Source of the DNA: an uncultured Lachnospiraceae bacterium
GTDB taxonomy: Bacteria; Bacillota; Clostridia; Lachnospirales; Lachnospiraceae
Reading direction: 5' to 3'
NCBI GenBank assembly: GCA_910586015.1
Contig: CAJUGJ010000008.1
Coordinates: 66,074 to 130,073 of the forward strand
DNA length: 64,000 nt
Positions 1 through 9,916 of the stretch are shown here, in pieces. Both the position numbers and the translations under genes were made by a program. The notes beneath the pieces are model-generated. The model ran no database searches. It was not told where the DNA came from and worked only from the letters and a program-made list of their open reading frames with translations. Numbering within the stretch: the first letter of the stretch is position 1; each line of letters starts with the position of its first letter.

Positions 1-44
1 CAGGAGAGCGTAAAAAATTAGATTTGTTTTTATAGGAGGCAGCC

Positions 45-2237
45 GTGATATTAAATTTTGAATTGTCTGAAAAAGATCGTCAGTTACTTGAACTGACACA
101 GGGAGAAGAAATTTATTATGCTCTTCCTCTGGATTTAGATCATGAGGGGAATTATTTAAAAAATTCTTATGTCGTGATTACAAATCGGACAATCTCTGTT
201 TTGGAAAATGGCATACGAAAAAAGCAGTATGCACTTACCGATTGTGAGGAAATAAAAAGTGAACCACAGATTGCATGTGGAATTTTATTTGTAATAAGAA
301 ATGGAAAGGAAGAACTTTTAGGTCGATTTTCTTCCAAACATCTGGCAAGATTTTCTTATGCCGCCAGAGGTGCAATGCTATTAAAGAGAGGAAAGACACA
401 AAAAATAGAAAGTAAGGAATATGAAACAACATGTCTTATCTGTGGGAGAGCACTTCCGGGCACAAAACAATGTCCACATTGCGAAGGAAAAAAAGCAGGT
501 GTATTACATGAATTATTACTCATGCTAAAACCTTATAAGATCCAAATGATTGTCATTTTCCTATTGATGCTTGCAGCATCAACGATTACCCTTTTAAATC
601 CAGAGATCCAAAAATATTTAATTGATGATATACTAAATGCAGAAAATAGTACACTTACTCAAGCATTTATATGTTTGGGAATCATGTTTTCTTTAAGTAT
701 TGGAATTATCATTGTAAATATTTCAAAAAGCTATTTATGTGCTAGATTAGGTTCTACTATCAGTATGGATCTAAGAAAAAGATTATATGAAAAGATACAG
801 ATTTTAACTCTTTCTTTTATCAATGACAGAAGACCGGGAGAATTGATGAACCGAATTATTAATGATACAGGACGAGTTAGAGAATTTATGGAAGATATCT
901 TTTGTAATCTGTTTACTGTTGTCATTATCTTTATTTGCGATATTATATATATGTTGATATTAGATGTAAAACTGGCAATTTTAGCATTCATGTTTACACC
1001 GATTTCTGTTTTTGTATCAGTTGCCTTTTGGAAAAATATTCATCGTAGATTTCATAGACAATGGGTAAAGAATGACGATATTTATAGTCAACTTCAAGAT
1101 GTCATTTCTGGAATGTCTATTGTAAAATCTTATGGAAAGGAAGGGGAAGAATCACAGCGGTTTGATAAAAGTTCGGAGGAATTTGCTGTAATTCAAAGCC
1201 GTAATGAAGTATTTTGGGCAATTTTTTATCCAACACTTTCTTTTATTATAGGTGCTGGGGTCTTTCTGATTCTCTATTTTGGCGGTAAAGATGTCATTTA
1301 TGGAAATATGACAGCAGGAGAACTTTTACAATTTGTAAATTATACTTCTTTACTTTATATGTATTTAAACTGGATTACCAATCTACCAAGACAATTAATG
1401 AATCTGGTTACAAGCATACAGCGAATTGGAGATGTCATGTCTCAAGAGCCACAGATTTATGACAAAAAAAATGCTTCTAAATTAGAAGTAAAGGGAGAAA
1501 TTGAATTTCAGAATGTTTCTTTTGGCTACAAGTCCTATCAACCTGTATTAGAACATATTAATTTGAAAGTAAAACCGGGAGAGATGATAGGGTTAGTTGG
1601 AGCATCTGGAACAGGAAAATCTACTATGATCAATTTGATTATGCACTTATATGAGGCAGATGATGGAGAACTTTTAGTAGACGGAAAAGATATTAGAGAA
1701 ATTCAGTTGGCAAATTATCATGCACAGATCGGTGTAGTATTACAAGAAACCTTTTTATTTTCTGGAACGATTTTAAACAATATTCGATTCGCCAGACCAG
1801 ACGCAACATACGAAGAAGTAATTCGTGCTGCAAAAATGGCAAATGCTCATGATTTTATCTGTCGAACACCAGATGGCTACAATACATATGTAGGAGAAAG
1901 AGGATTTAACTTATCTGGAGGGGAACGTCAAAGATTAGCGATTGCCAGAGCAATTTTAAATGAACCAAGACTTTTAATCTTAGATGAAGCAACTGCAAGT
2001 TTGGATACAGAAAGTGAATATTTAATTCAGAAAGCACTAGAACGATTAAGATCTGGTAGAACAACCTTTGCGATTGCCCATCGTCTTTCAACTTTAAAAG
2101 ATGCAGATCGTTTGGTAGTAATTGATGGACATGAGATTGCAGAAGTTGGGACACATAATGAACTCATGGAAAAGAAAGGAATTTACTATGGTTTAGTTAC
2201 TGCACAATTAGAAATGCAAAATACAGAAAAAAATTAA
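45..2237 (+). CDS. ABC exporter half-transporter with N-terminal PH-like and zinc-ribbon region
   Basis: This is a type IV ABC exporter half: a membrane domain fused to an ATPase (730 aa). The first ~115 residues look like a small beta-rich PH/GRAM-like domain. A zinc ribbon follows with Cys130, Cys133, Cys143 and Cys146. The six-helix membrane domain spans about 165-455, and the ATPase has Walker A GASGTGKST near 517, signature LSGGE near 625 and Walker B LLILDEA. It starts at GTG 45 behind AGGAGG. Such exporters work as dimers. A partner could lie left of the window edge, but only 44 bases are visible there. The substrate cannot be told. The cytosolic zinc-ribbon extension is unusual next to textbook exporters such as MsbA. 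Confidence 0.9.
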   Translation: MILNFELSEKDRQLLELTQGEEIYYALPLDLDHEGNYLKNSYVVITNRTISVLENGIRKKQYALTDCEEIKSEPQIACGILFVIRNGKEELLGRFSSKHLARFSYAARGAMLLKRGKTQKIESKEYETTCLICGRALPGTKQCPHCEGKKAGVLHELLLMLKPYKIQMIVIFLLMLAASTITLLNPEIQKYLIDDILNAENSTLTQAFICLGIMFSLSIGIIIVNISKSYLCARLGSTISMDLRKRLYEKIQILTLSFINDRRPGELMNRIINDTGRVREFMEDIFCNLFTVVIIFICDIIYMLILDVKLAILAFMFTPISVFVSVAFWKNIHRRFHRQWVKNDDIYSQLQDVISGMSIVKSYGKEGEESQRFDKSSEEFAVIQSRNEVFWAIFYPTLSFIIGAGVFLILYFGGKDVIYGNMTAGELLQFVNYTSLLYMYLNWITNLPRQLMNLVTSIQRIGDVMSQEPQIYDKKNASKLEVKGEIEFQNVSFGYKSYQPVLEHINLKVKPGEMIGLVGASGTGKSTMINLIMHLYEADDGELLVDGKDIREIQLANYHAQIGVVLQETFLFSGTILNNIRFARPDATYEEVIRAAKMANAHDFICRTPDGYNTYVGERGFNLSGGERQRLAIARAILNEPRLLILDEATASLDTESEYLIQKALERLRSGRTTFAIAHRLSTLKDADRLVVIDGHEIAEVGTHNELMEKKGIYYGLVTAQLEMQNTEKN

Positions 2238-2256
2238 TGATATAACAAATTACAAT

Positions 2257-2290
2257 AAAAGCTGTCGTACTAAGAAATACGACAGCTTTT
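2257..2290 (+). terminator. Rho-independent terminator after the ABC exporter
   Basis: A perfect 13-bp stem (2257-2269 with 2278-2290) carries the core AGCTGTCGTA, with an 8-base loop. The stem itself ends in four Ts. The same core recurs in the terminator after cheY. Confidence 0.8.
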
Positions 2291-2385
2291 GTCATGGATA
2301 AGCTGAACTAAGTATTGAGGAATGAAAACAGTTGTGATAATATTAAAGAATAAATAATATTAGAAAGCAGATGTGAAAAGTAAAA

Positions 2386-5300
2386 ATGACGAGTTTACGA
2401 AAATTAGGAGGAGTTTCAATCCTACTTATATTTATTTTTATGATTATTGCACTATTTCAGTTTCAAAAAGAAGAAGATATCCCTCTATTACCAGAGCAGT
2501 CTGAATATTATTTTAATGAGGATTGGTCTATGATCTCATTAGATAGTACGAAGGTATCTGGAGCAGAGTTAAATGATTCTAGAGTTCAAAAACTGATAAA
2601 AGAAACACTAAAAGAAGGAAAATATCAGAAAGTAAATCTTCCATATACAGGAAAGAGTGAAGTAGACGATATCATTGTTTTTAAAAATATCTTACCAAAA
2701 GAATTTGCAGGTCTGGCATTAAAATTTTCTTCTATAGACACTATGATATGTATAATTTTGGATGGTAAAATCATCTACCAGTCTTATTTTGAAGATGATG
2801 TATCTAAAAGAATGTTTGGATACAACGAGCATTTAGTAAATATTCCAAATGTGATTCAAAAAGGAGAAATATGGATTGAACTAACATCTTCTTATCCAGA
2901 TGTAGCGGCAACATTAGATAATATTAAAATCGAAACACGTGATATGATAATGATAGGAGTAATAGGAAATCATATTACTGATATTGGTTGCTGTCTTCTG
3001 ATTATTATTATGACAATTATCATGTTTGTACTTACACTAATACGACGATATACATGTCAACCAACACGAGGAGAACTATTTTTAGCACTAATTGGATTGA
3101 CAACAGGAATCTATTACTTTATTGATACAAATACATTAAGTATATTTTATAATATACAAGAAGCATATGCGATACAAGAGTATTTAGTTTTATTGCTTCC
3201 TTTATTTTTAACACTATATTTTGAACGAAATCTATATATAGTATATCCACGTCGTTTTTCTATATTATTGTGCTGTGTATGTATCCATTCGGTGATTCAA
3301 ATTTTGTTACAAATACTAGGCATACAGACTACAGAAAATGTGATAAATATATCTTTATTTGTAGTAGTTATAGTTTGTATAGTTGCTATTGTAAGTTTAA
3401 TACAGTTTGATTACCGAAACAGATTATATCAAACAATATTTTCCGTCTTATCTATATTTGTATTATTGTTAGGAGAAGTTATAAATTTAATTATGAATAT
3501 TACTGTCGAAAGCGTTTATGGCAGTATAGTAAGTCAGTACAGCATGACAATATTTAGTATTATGGTAGCTGTCATACATACTTTACAACTTTCAAAAGAG
3601 TATCGAATAAGTGTAGAAGAAAAAGCAAAAATAACAGAGCAACAAAATATACAATTAATTCAGGCTAAGAAAGAGGCAGATGTAGCAAGACATGAGGCTT
3701 TGGCGGCAAATGAGGCAAAAGGAAAATTTTTAGCACATATGTCTCATGAAATTCGTACACCAATTAATGCCGTACTTGGTATGGACGAGATGATCTTACG
3801 TGAATCGAAAGAACAAAATATAAAAGAATATGCGATGGATATTTATACAGCAGGTCAAACGTTATTGTCACTAATTAATGATATTTTAGATTTTTCTAAG
3901 ATTGATTCTGGTAAAATGGAGATTGTACCAGTAGAATATGATATCAGTAGTTTGATACATGATTTGATCAATATGACCATACAGAGAGCAAAAGATAAAA
4001 ATATCAAACTTGAAGTAGAGGTCGATCACGAAATTCCATCTCGCCTATTTGGAGATGATGTACGTATCCGTCAGATATTGACTAATATTCTTACTAATGC
4101 AGTCAAATATACACAGGAAGGAATAGTATGGTTACGGGTTAAAAGTCACAAAACAGATGAAACGGTTATACTTAGATTTGAAGTGGAAGATACAGGGATA
4201 GGAATAAAAGAGGAGGATTTGCCTAAACTTTCTGCAGAATTTGAACGAATAGAAGAAAATAGAAATCGCAACATTGAAGGAAGCGGTCTTGGTATGAGTA
4301 TTACCATTCAACTTTTGGAATTGCTTGGCAGCAGATTGCAAGTTGAAAGTATATATGGAAAAGGTTCAAAATTCTATTTTGAACTAGAACAAAAGATTAT
4401 TGATCCTATACCAATTGGAGATTTTGAATCTAGGGTACATCAGATTGCACAAGATTATAACTATAATACTAAATTTTATGCACCAGATGCAAAGATACTC
4501 ATTGTAGATGACAATATAGTCAATCTCAAAGTATTACGAAATCTCTTAAAGGAAACAAAAATTCAAGTAACAGAGGCCAAACGAGGTATAGAATGTTTGG
4601 AATTGGTGCAGAAAAATCATTATGATTTGATTTTTCTCGATCATATGATGCCTGAAATGGATGGAGTAGAAACATTACATCATATGAAAACACTTTCTAA
4701 TTATCCATGTGAGAATACTCCAGTTGTTGTATTGACTGCAAATGCAGTATCAGGAGCAAAAGAAAAATATTTATCAGAAGGTTTTGATGATTTTCTATCG
4801 AAACCGATTGTTCCAGAAAAACTAGAAAATATGATTAAGAAAATATTACCAAGAGAACTGTTAGAGGAAGCTATTAACAATCCAAAACAGGTTGAAACAA
4901 AAACAGATATATCAGATCTATTTTTAGAAGAGCTTCCACAGATAGATGGATTAGATTGGAATTACGCTTGGCTACATCTACCAGATAGAAACCTGTTAGA
5001 ATATACAATAAAAGAGTTTTATGCCCAAATTGAATCTGCCGCAGATAATCTAGAAAGAGCATATGAACAAATTACGAAGGTAGAACAACTAGATTCATAT
5101 CGAATTCAGGTACATGCTATGAAAAGTCTTGCAGCGACAATTGGAATTATACCATTGACTGGTATTGCAAAGGTATTAGAATATGCAGCGAAAGATAATA
5201 AAATAGATATAATTATGTCTATGACAACAACATTTTTGGAAGAGTGGCGTAGTTACCACAAGAAATTACAAGGAGTATTTGATATAGGAACTGTGTCGAA

Positions 5301-5529
5301 AAAAGAAGTGACAGATTATTCACTCATACAGGCTGTTGTAGAAATGTTACGAATTAGTATGCAGGAGATGGATATTGATCAAGCAGACCAGTTGATCGGA
5401 CAATTAAGGGAATATGAATATTCAGATGAAATAGAACAAAATATACAAAAACTTGAGGAGGCAGTAACAAATTTAGATTTAGAAAAAGTAGAATATATTG
5501 CAGAACAACTGATTGAACAGATAAATTAG
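2386..5529 (+). CDS. Membrane hybrid histidine kinase (HisKA-HATPase-REC-Hpt)
   Basis: A 1047-aa hybrid sensor kinase. Order: membrane helix at 8-26; extracytoplasmic beta-rich domain to about 195; about seven helices from 195 to 415 (7TMR-like); a coiled linker to 450; HisKA with phospho-acceptor His454 in HMSHEIRTP; HATPase with N-box, DTGIGI and GSGLGM motifs at about 560-670; a receiver with Asp752 in LDHMMPEMDG and Lys in SKPI; and a C-terminal Hpt domain with His910. All phosphorelay residues are present, so a His-Asp-His-Asp relay is likely. The final Asp may sit in the two-receiver protein next door, 18 bases downstream. The ligand is unknown. The ribosome site before ATG 2386 is weak. 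Confidence 0.92.
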   Translation: MTSLRKLGGVSILLIFIFMIIALFQFQKEEDIPLLPEQSEYYFNEDWSMISLDSTKVSGAELNDSRVQKLIKETLKEGKYQKVNLPYTGKSEVDDIIVFKNILPKEFAGLALKFSSIDTMICIILDGKIIYQSYFEDDVSKRMFGYNEHLVNIPNVIQKGEIWIELTSSYPDVAATLDNIKIETRDMIMIGVIGNHITDIGCCLLIIIMTIIMFVLTLIRRYTCQPTRGELFLALIGLTTGIYYFIDTNTLSIFYNIQEAYAIQEYLVLLLPLFLTLYFERNLYIVYPRRFSILLCCVCIHSVIQILLQILGIQTTENVINISLFVVVIVCIVAIVSLIQFDYRNRLYQTIFSVLSIFVLLLGEVINLIMNITVESVYGSIVSQYSMTIFSIMVAVIHTLQLSKEYRISVEEKAKITEQQNIQLIQAKKEADVARHEALAANEAKGKFLAHMSHEIRTPINAVLGMDEMILRESKEQNIKEYAMDIYTAGQTLLSLINDILDFSKIDSGKMEIVPVEYDISSLIHDLINMTIQRAKDKNIKLEVEVDHEIPSRLFGDDVRIRQILTNILTNAVKYTQEGIVWLRVKSHKTDETVILRFEVEDTGIGIKEEDLPKLSAEFERIEENRNRNIEGSGLGMSITIQLLELLGSRLQVESIYGKGSKFYFELEQKIIDPIPIGDFESRVHQIAQDYNYNTKFYAPDAKILIVDDNIVNLKVLRNLLKETKIQVTEAKRGIECLELVQKNHYDLIFLDHMMPEMDGVETLHHMKTLSNYPCENTPVVVLTANAVSGAKEKYLSEGFDDFLSKPIVPEKLENMIKKILPRELLEEAINNPKQVETKTDISDLFLEELPQIDGLDWNYAWLHLPDRNLLEYTIKEFYAQIESAADNLERAYEQITKVEQLDSYRIQVHAMKSLAATIGIIPLTGIAKVLEYAAKDNKIDIIMSMTTTFLEEWRSYHKKLQGVFDIGTVSKKEVTDYSLIQAVVEMLRISMQEMDIDQADQLIGQLREYEYSDEIEQNIQKLEEAVTNLDLEKVEYIAEQLIEQIN

Positions 5530-5547
5530 TGATTGAGGGAGAAAGAG

Positions 5548-6321
5548 ATGAAAAAAATTTTATTGATTGGAAAGCTTAATAATATAGTAAAAGAAACAAA
5601 TAAATTTTTGTCACAGTATTTTCATGTACAACTTTGTTCAGAGAATGTAAATGTTTTAGAAGGAATGTTGAAAATCGTAAATCCTGATTTGATCCTAATC
5701 AGTTTAATTGGTGCATATGATATTGATACATCTATATTTTTTATATTAAGTGATCAATATAAGAAAATTCCAGTTTTGACCATTGGAACAAGAGAAGAAA
5801 GCAATACCTTTTTTAAGTATTATGAGGAGGATCAGTTTGAAAATTTGATTCGCCCAGTAGAAAATACAGTAATTATGGAAGCGATATGCAAAAGACTTGA
5901 TTTAGACAAAAAAGAAATAGAAGAGGGTATAACAGAAAAAAAGGAAACAGTCGATAAGAAAAGAATCTTAGTAGTGGATGATAATGGTACTACGCTTCGT
6001 ACAATGAAAGCTATGTTAGAAGAATATTATGAAGTGACTATAGCGATTTCAGGAGCACAGGCAATGACTTCTATTGGCAAAAAGCGCCCAGACTTAATTT
6101 TATTAGACTATGAAATGCCAGTTTGTGACGGAAAGATGACGCTTGAAATGATACGTGCAGATGAGGATATGAAGAGTATTCCAGTTATTTTTTTGACTGC
6201 TGTAAATGACAGAACGAATATTGAAGCAGTATTAAAGTTAAAACCCGCAGGATATTTTCTAAAACCTGCAATCAAAGATAGATTACTTGCAGAGATTGAT
6301 AGGGTATTAAATTCTATTTAA
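5548..6321 (+). CDS. Two-receiver response regulator without output domain
   Basis: A 257-aa protein. The N-terminal third (about 1-115) has a receiver-like fold pattern but lacks the acidic pair and clear phospho-Asp. The C-terminal half (about 135-257) is a full receiver: VVDD acidic pair, LLDYEMPVCDG with the phospho-Asp, FLTA and KPA. No DNA-binding or enzymatic domain follows. It lies 18 bases after the hybrid kinase and is probably its partner, taking phosphate from that kinase's Hpt domain. ATG 5548 is preferred over the in-frame TTG 5533, because GAGGGAG lies at a proper distance before the ATG. Similar stand-alone receivers act in phosphorelays or on motors, but the target is unknown here. 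Confidence 0.85.
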   Translation: MKKILLIGKLNNIVKETNKFLSQYFHVQLCSENVNVLEGMLKIVNPDLILISLIGAYDIDTSIFFILSDQYKKIPVLTIGTREESNTFFKYYEEDQFENLIRPVENTVIMEAICKRLDLDKKEIEEGITEKKETVDKKRILVVDDNGTTLRTMKAMLEEYYEVTIAISGAQAMTSIGKKRPDLILLDYEMPVCDGKMTLEMIRADEDMKSIPVIFLTAVNDRTNIEAVLKLKPAGYFLKPAIKDRLLAEIDRVLNSI

Positions 6322-6333
6322 TTTAAAATCAAC

Positions 6334-6377
6334 ACTTGCATTTTTATTTATGATAGAGTATGATTAAAAATGCAGGT
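6334..6377 (+). terminator. Terminator-like hairpin after the two-component genes
   Basis: ACTTGCATTTTTA (6334-6346) can pair with TAAAAATGCAGGT (6365-6377), with one G-U pair and an 18-base loop. It lies between the regulator gene and the importer operon. The stem carries the T-run, and no strong T tail follows. Confidence 0.5.
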
Positions 6378-6478
6378 TTGTAAAATGAAAAGCGTGTATG
6401 AGAACCTGTATACAATTACATAATAATGAGAGAATAGTTCAATCAAAAAGAGCGTTTTAACGCAGAAATGAGGATGCT

Positions 6479-8086
6479 ATGAAAAAGAGCAAATTTTTTT
6501 TGTTGGCTCTTGTGATTTCCGTTGTACTATGTGGATGTGGCAGCAGGAAAGAGGAAGACAACAAAACACAAAAGAAAGAATCTAACTCTCAAACGCAGAC
6601 AGAAGGCAGCGGTGAAGACTCATCGACTGAAACAAAAGTCTACGGCGGTTCGGTAATTGTAGGAATCACACAAGATCTTGACAGTCTTGACCCACACAAA
6701 GCAGTAGCGGCAGGAACGGAAGAGGTTTTATTCAACATTTATGAAGGGCTTGTAAAGCCTGACAGGGATGGAAATTTAATCCCAGCAGTCGCAGAGAGTT
6801 ATACGATGTCAGAAGATGGAATGATATATACTTTCTCTTTAAGAGAAAATATTAAATTTCACGATGGCACACCTGTGACCTCAGAAGATGTAATATACTC
6901 GATTAAACGTTGTGCTGGACTGCTTGAAACTTCCGATCCGGAGGTTATAACAGTTTCAGCACTTTCTTGTATTAAAGAGGTTGAAGCCTTAAAAAAGGAA
7001 GGACAAAAAGATCAGATTCAAATTACATTAAACGAACCAAATACGGAGTTAATCTGCTATTTTACCTGTGCTATTGTTCCAGAACATATAAAAGATTTGG
7101 GACAAAATCCAATTGGAACAGGGCCATTTCGCTTTGTTTCCTACACACCGTTACAAAAGTTTGTCATAGAAAAGAATAAGGATTATTATTTAGAAGGAGT
7201 TCCTTATTTAGATGAAGTTACATTTAAGATTTCCGCAAATACAGATTCTGCTTTTTTAGAGCTATCTGCGGGAGGAATTGATATTTTTCCATATTTGACA
7301 AGTGAACAGGCAAATCAGATTCCAGATACGTTTGAAGTAAAAACAGGAACGATGAATTTAGTACAAGGATTATTTTTGAATAATAAAAAAGCACCTTTTG
7401 ACCAAAAGGAAGTAAGACAGGCACTATTTTATGCTATCGATGCACAGCAGATTTTAGATATGGTCGGAGGCGGTGCAGGCAATATAATTCGAACTAATAT
7501 GTTTTCTAGTTTTAGTAAATATTATAATACACAATTAGATATGACATATTCTTATAATATAGAAAAAGCAAAAGAATTATTAAAACAGGCAGGATATCCA
7601 GATGGGTTTAGTTTTACAATTCAAGTACCTTCTAATTATCAGTATCATGTTGATACAGCTCAAGTAATTGTAGAACAATTAAAACAGGTTGGAATTACAG
7701 CAAAGATTCAGTTAATTGAATGGTCAAGTTGGTTATCCAATGTTTATAAAGCAAGAGAGTATGAGGCTACAATTGTAGGTTTAGACGCAAATCTTGCGCC
7801 AAGTGATGTATTAAAGCGTTATTGTTCTAAAGCATCAAATAATTTTTTAAACTATGAAAATTTAGACTTTGATGAAGTTTATACCAAAGCAGTTTCCACT
7901 ATATCAGATGAAGAAAAAGTAACATTTTATAAAGACTTACAGCGTATTTTAAATGAAGATGCAGCTTCTGTATATATTCAAGATCCACCTTTGCTTGTAG
8001 CAGTAAATAAGAAACTTTCTGGCTATACCTTTTATCCAGTATATGTTCAGGATATGGCAACAATATATTATAAAAACGCACAGTAA
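6479..8086 (+). CDS. Extracellular solute-binding lipoprotein, family 5 (peptide/nickel type)
   Basis: A 535-aa binding protein of the DppA/OppA/NikA class. The N-terminus has a lysine-rich start, a hydrophobic stretch and a lipobox ending at VVLCGC near residue 20. A Ser/Thr/Glu-rich tether (about 25-55) follows. The SBP_bac_5 body contains typical pieces such as 'YEGLVKPD', 'YTFSLRENIKFHDGTPVTSEDV' (split here only for naming) and IGTGPF. It would be lipid-anchored outside the membrane and deliver ligand to the two permeases just downstream. It is the first gene of a five-part importer encoded in four genes. The exact substrate cannot be told from sequence. Confidence 0.93.
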   Translation: MKKSKFFLLALVISVVLCGCGSRKEEDNKTQKKESNSQTQTEGSGEDSSTETKVYGGSVIVGITQDLDSLDPHKAVAAGTEEVLFNIYEGLVKPDRDGNLIPAVAESYTMSEDGMIYTFSLRENIKFHDGTPVTSEDVIYSIKRCAGLLETSDPEVITVSALSCIKEVEALKKEGQKDQIQITLNEPNTELICYFTCAIVPEHIKDLGQNPIGTGPFRFVSYTPLQKFVIEKNKDYYLEGVPYLDEVTFKISANTDSAFLELSAGGIDIFPYLTSEQANQIPDTFEVKTGTMNLVQGLFLNNKKAPFDQKEVRQALFYAIDAQQILDMVGGGAGNIIRTNMFSSFSKYYNTQLDMTYSYNIEKAKELLKQAGYPDGFSFTIQVPSNYQYHVDTAQVIVEQLKQVGITAKIQLIEWSSWLSNVYKAREYEATIVGLDANLAPSDVLKRYCSKASNNFLNYENLDFDEVYTKAVSTISDEEKVTFYKDLQRILNEDAASVYIQDPPLLVAVNKKLSGYTFYPVYVQDMATIYYKNAQ

Positions 8087-8104
8087 CAAAAGAAAGGAGC
8101 AGGC

Positions 8105-9049
8105 ATGAAATTCTATCTTCAGCGGTTTTTTACTCTCATTATTACGCTTTTTTTCGTTGCACTGCTTACCTTTTTGGCATTTGAAATAATTCCGGGAGAT
8201 GCTGCCTTAACAAGACTTGGAGTTGATGCAGAAGAGGCGGATATTGAAGCATTAAGAGAACAACTTGGATTAAATCAAACTGTTCTTTACAGATTTTTTC
8301 ATTTTATTTTGAGAGCAATTTGTGGAGATTTTGGAGATTCAATCCAATATAGAGTTCCAGTAATACAGTTAATGGTAGAAAGACTTCCTGTTACTATATG
8401 GTTAGCAGGATTATCTATGTTCCTTATTTTGCTTATTTCTCTGCCACTTAGTCTAGTTGGAATAGAAAGAAAAAATGGGAAACTACATCGAATTATTACA
8501 TTTTCTAATCAGATTATTATGGCAGTTCCACCATTCTTTTTAGGGATGTTATTTTCTCTTATTTTTGGAGTATGGATGAAACTATTTATTCCTGGAAGCT
8601 ATCCAGGAACAGAAGCATTTGGGAAATTTTTGAGATATATGATCTTTCCTGCAATAGCTGTAGCAATACCCAAAATTGCAATGACAGTAAATTTTATGCA
8701 GAGTTCTATTTTAGTACAAATGAAACAAGATTATGTAAGAACTGCAAAAAGTAAAGGAAGTTCCAGAAAAAGAATTTTATTTTATCATGTATTAAAAAAT
8801 GCCCTGATTCCTTCTGTTACATTTTTGGCAATGACAATGGCAGATGTATTAGCGGGAAGTATTATAGTAGAACAGGTGTTTAATTTACCAGGAATGGGAA
8901 GAATGTTAATCGCGGCAATTTCTTATCGTGATTTCCCAGTGGTAGAGGCAGCAGTTTTATATATTGCAGCAGTTGTGATACTAATTAATTTTTTTGTAGA
9001 TTTAGCATATCAAAAATTAGATCCTAGAATTCGAATTACAGATTTATAG
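8105..9049 (+). CDS. ABC importer permease, DppB/OppB type
   Basis: A 314-aa inner-membrane permease with an N-terminal helix, an extracytoplasmic loop containing LREQLGLNQ typical of DppB proteins, then about five further helices. The EAA-type loop that contacts the ATPase is seen around 'AKSKGSSRKRILFYHVLKNA' (about residues 215-235). It lies 18 bases after the binding-protein gene and carries GAAAGGAG before ATG 8105. It pairs with the next permease to form the channel of the importer. Confidence 0.93.
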   Translation: MKFYLQRFFTLIITLFFVALLTFLAFEIIPGDAALTRLGVDAEEADIEALREQLGLNQTVLYRFFHFILRAICGDFGDSIQYRVPVIQLMVERLPVTIWLAGLSMFLILLISLPLSLVGIERKNGKLHRIITFSNQIIMAVPPFFLGMLFSLIFGVWMKLFIPGSYPGTEAFGKFLRYMIFPAIAVAIPKIAMTVNFMQSSILVQMKQDYVRTAKSKGSSRKRILFYHVLKNALIPSVTFLAMTMADVLAGSIIVEQVFNLPGMGRMLIAAISYRDFPVVEAAVLYIAAVVILINFFVDLAYQKLDPRIRITDL

Positions 9050-9096
9050 AAAATAGATTAGCAGTTTTTAAAAGCAGTCGCAGCATGGAGGTGAAA

Positions 9097-9915
9097 ATGA
9101 CAGTAAATACACAACAAAAACATCGAAACAGACACAGTTTTGAACAAATCGCAGGTGTGACTTTGGCTGGTTTGATTCTTGTTTTTGTAATCGTAGGACT
9201 TTTTTATACGCCTTATGATCCAGATGCGATAAATGCAGCTCTTAAAAATCATCCTCCTACTCTTCTCCACCCATTTGGAACAGACTATCTAGGAAGAGAC
9301 ATTTTAAGTAGAGTTATGGTAGGAACAAAAGCAACATTTTTGATTAGTCTTTTAACGGTATTAATCGGTGGTGGAATTGGTACAATAATAGGTGCAATAA
9401 CAGGATACTTAGGTGGTTTTATAGATGAACTGCTTATGCGGATCAATGATGGAGTTACAGCATTTCCTAGTATTTTGCTTGCTCTTATTCTTGTTGGCGT
9501 AATAGGACCGGGAAAATATAATATTATTTTAGCACTTAGTATTATTTTTATACCAAGTTTTGCAAGGATAATGAGAAGTGAATTTCTTGTACAAAGAGAA
9601 CTAGACTATGTAAAAAATGCCAAATTAATGGGGGCAGGGATATTTCGAATTATTTTTGTGCATATTCTTCCCAATACAAAAAATGTATTACTTCCAGCTT
9701 TTGCGATTGGATTTAATAATGCTGTTTTAGCAGAGGCGGGAATGAGTTATTTAAGTCTTGGAGTACAACCACCAGATGCAAGTCTTGGAAGGATGCTTTC
9801 AGAATCTCAAAGTTATTTATTAGGCTCTCCGGGGGCTGCAATTATACCAGGAACTGTAATTATTGTTATGGTACTTGGATTTGGATTGTTAGGTAGGAGT
9901 TGGGGGAATTATTAA
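9097..9915 (+). CDS. ABC importer permease, DppC/OppC type
   Basis: A 272-aa permease, the second half of the channel. Early residues contain HPFGTDYLGRDILSR, a DppC hallmark, and the EAA loop is near residues 170-190 (KNAKLMGAGIFRIIFVHILP). About six membrane segments are visible. ATG 9097 is chosen over ATG 9085, because the strong GGAGGTG (9087-9093) lies inside the longer form and just before the shorter one. It lies one base before the ATPase gene, so the two are probably translationally coupled. Confidence 0.92.
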   Translation: MTVNTQQKHRNRHSFEQIAGVTLAGLILVFVIVGLFYTPYDPDAINAALKNHPPTLLHPFGTDYLGRDILSRVMVGTKATFLISLLTVLIGGGIGTIIGAITGYLGGFIDELLMRINDGVTAFPSILLALILVGVIGPGKYNIILALSIIFIPSFARIMRSEFLVQRELDYVKNAKLMGAGIFRIIFVHILPNTKNVLLPAFAIGFNNAVLAEAGMSYLSLGVQPPDASLGRMLSESQSYLLGSPGAAIIPGTVIIVMVLGFGLLGRSWGNY

Positions 9916-9916
9916 C

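Noticed and set aside
1..44. Short frame ending TAG at 21 as a possible upstream gene end
   Set aside because: Only six codons are visible and another frame ends at 35; nothing supports a choice.
2386..5529. Small opposite-strand frames inside the hybrid kinase and other large genes
   Set aside because: They are shadows with no ribosome sites and no family resemblance.
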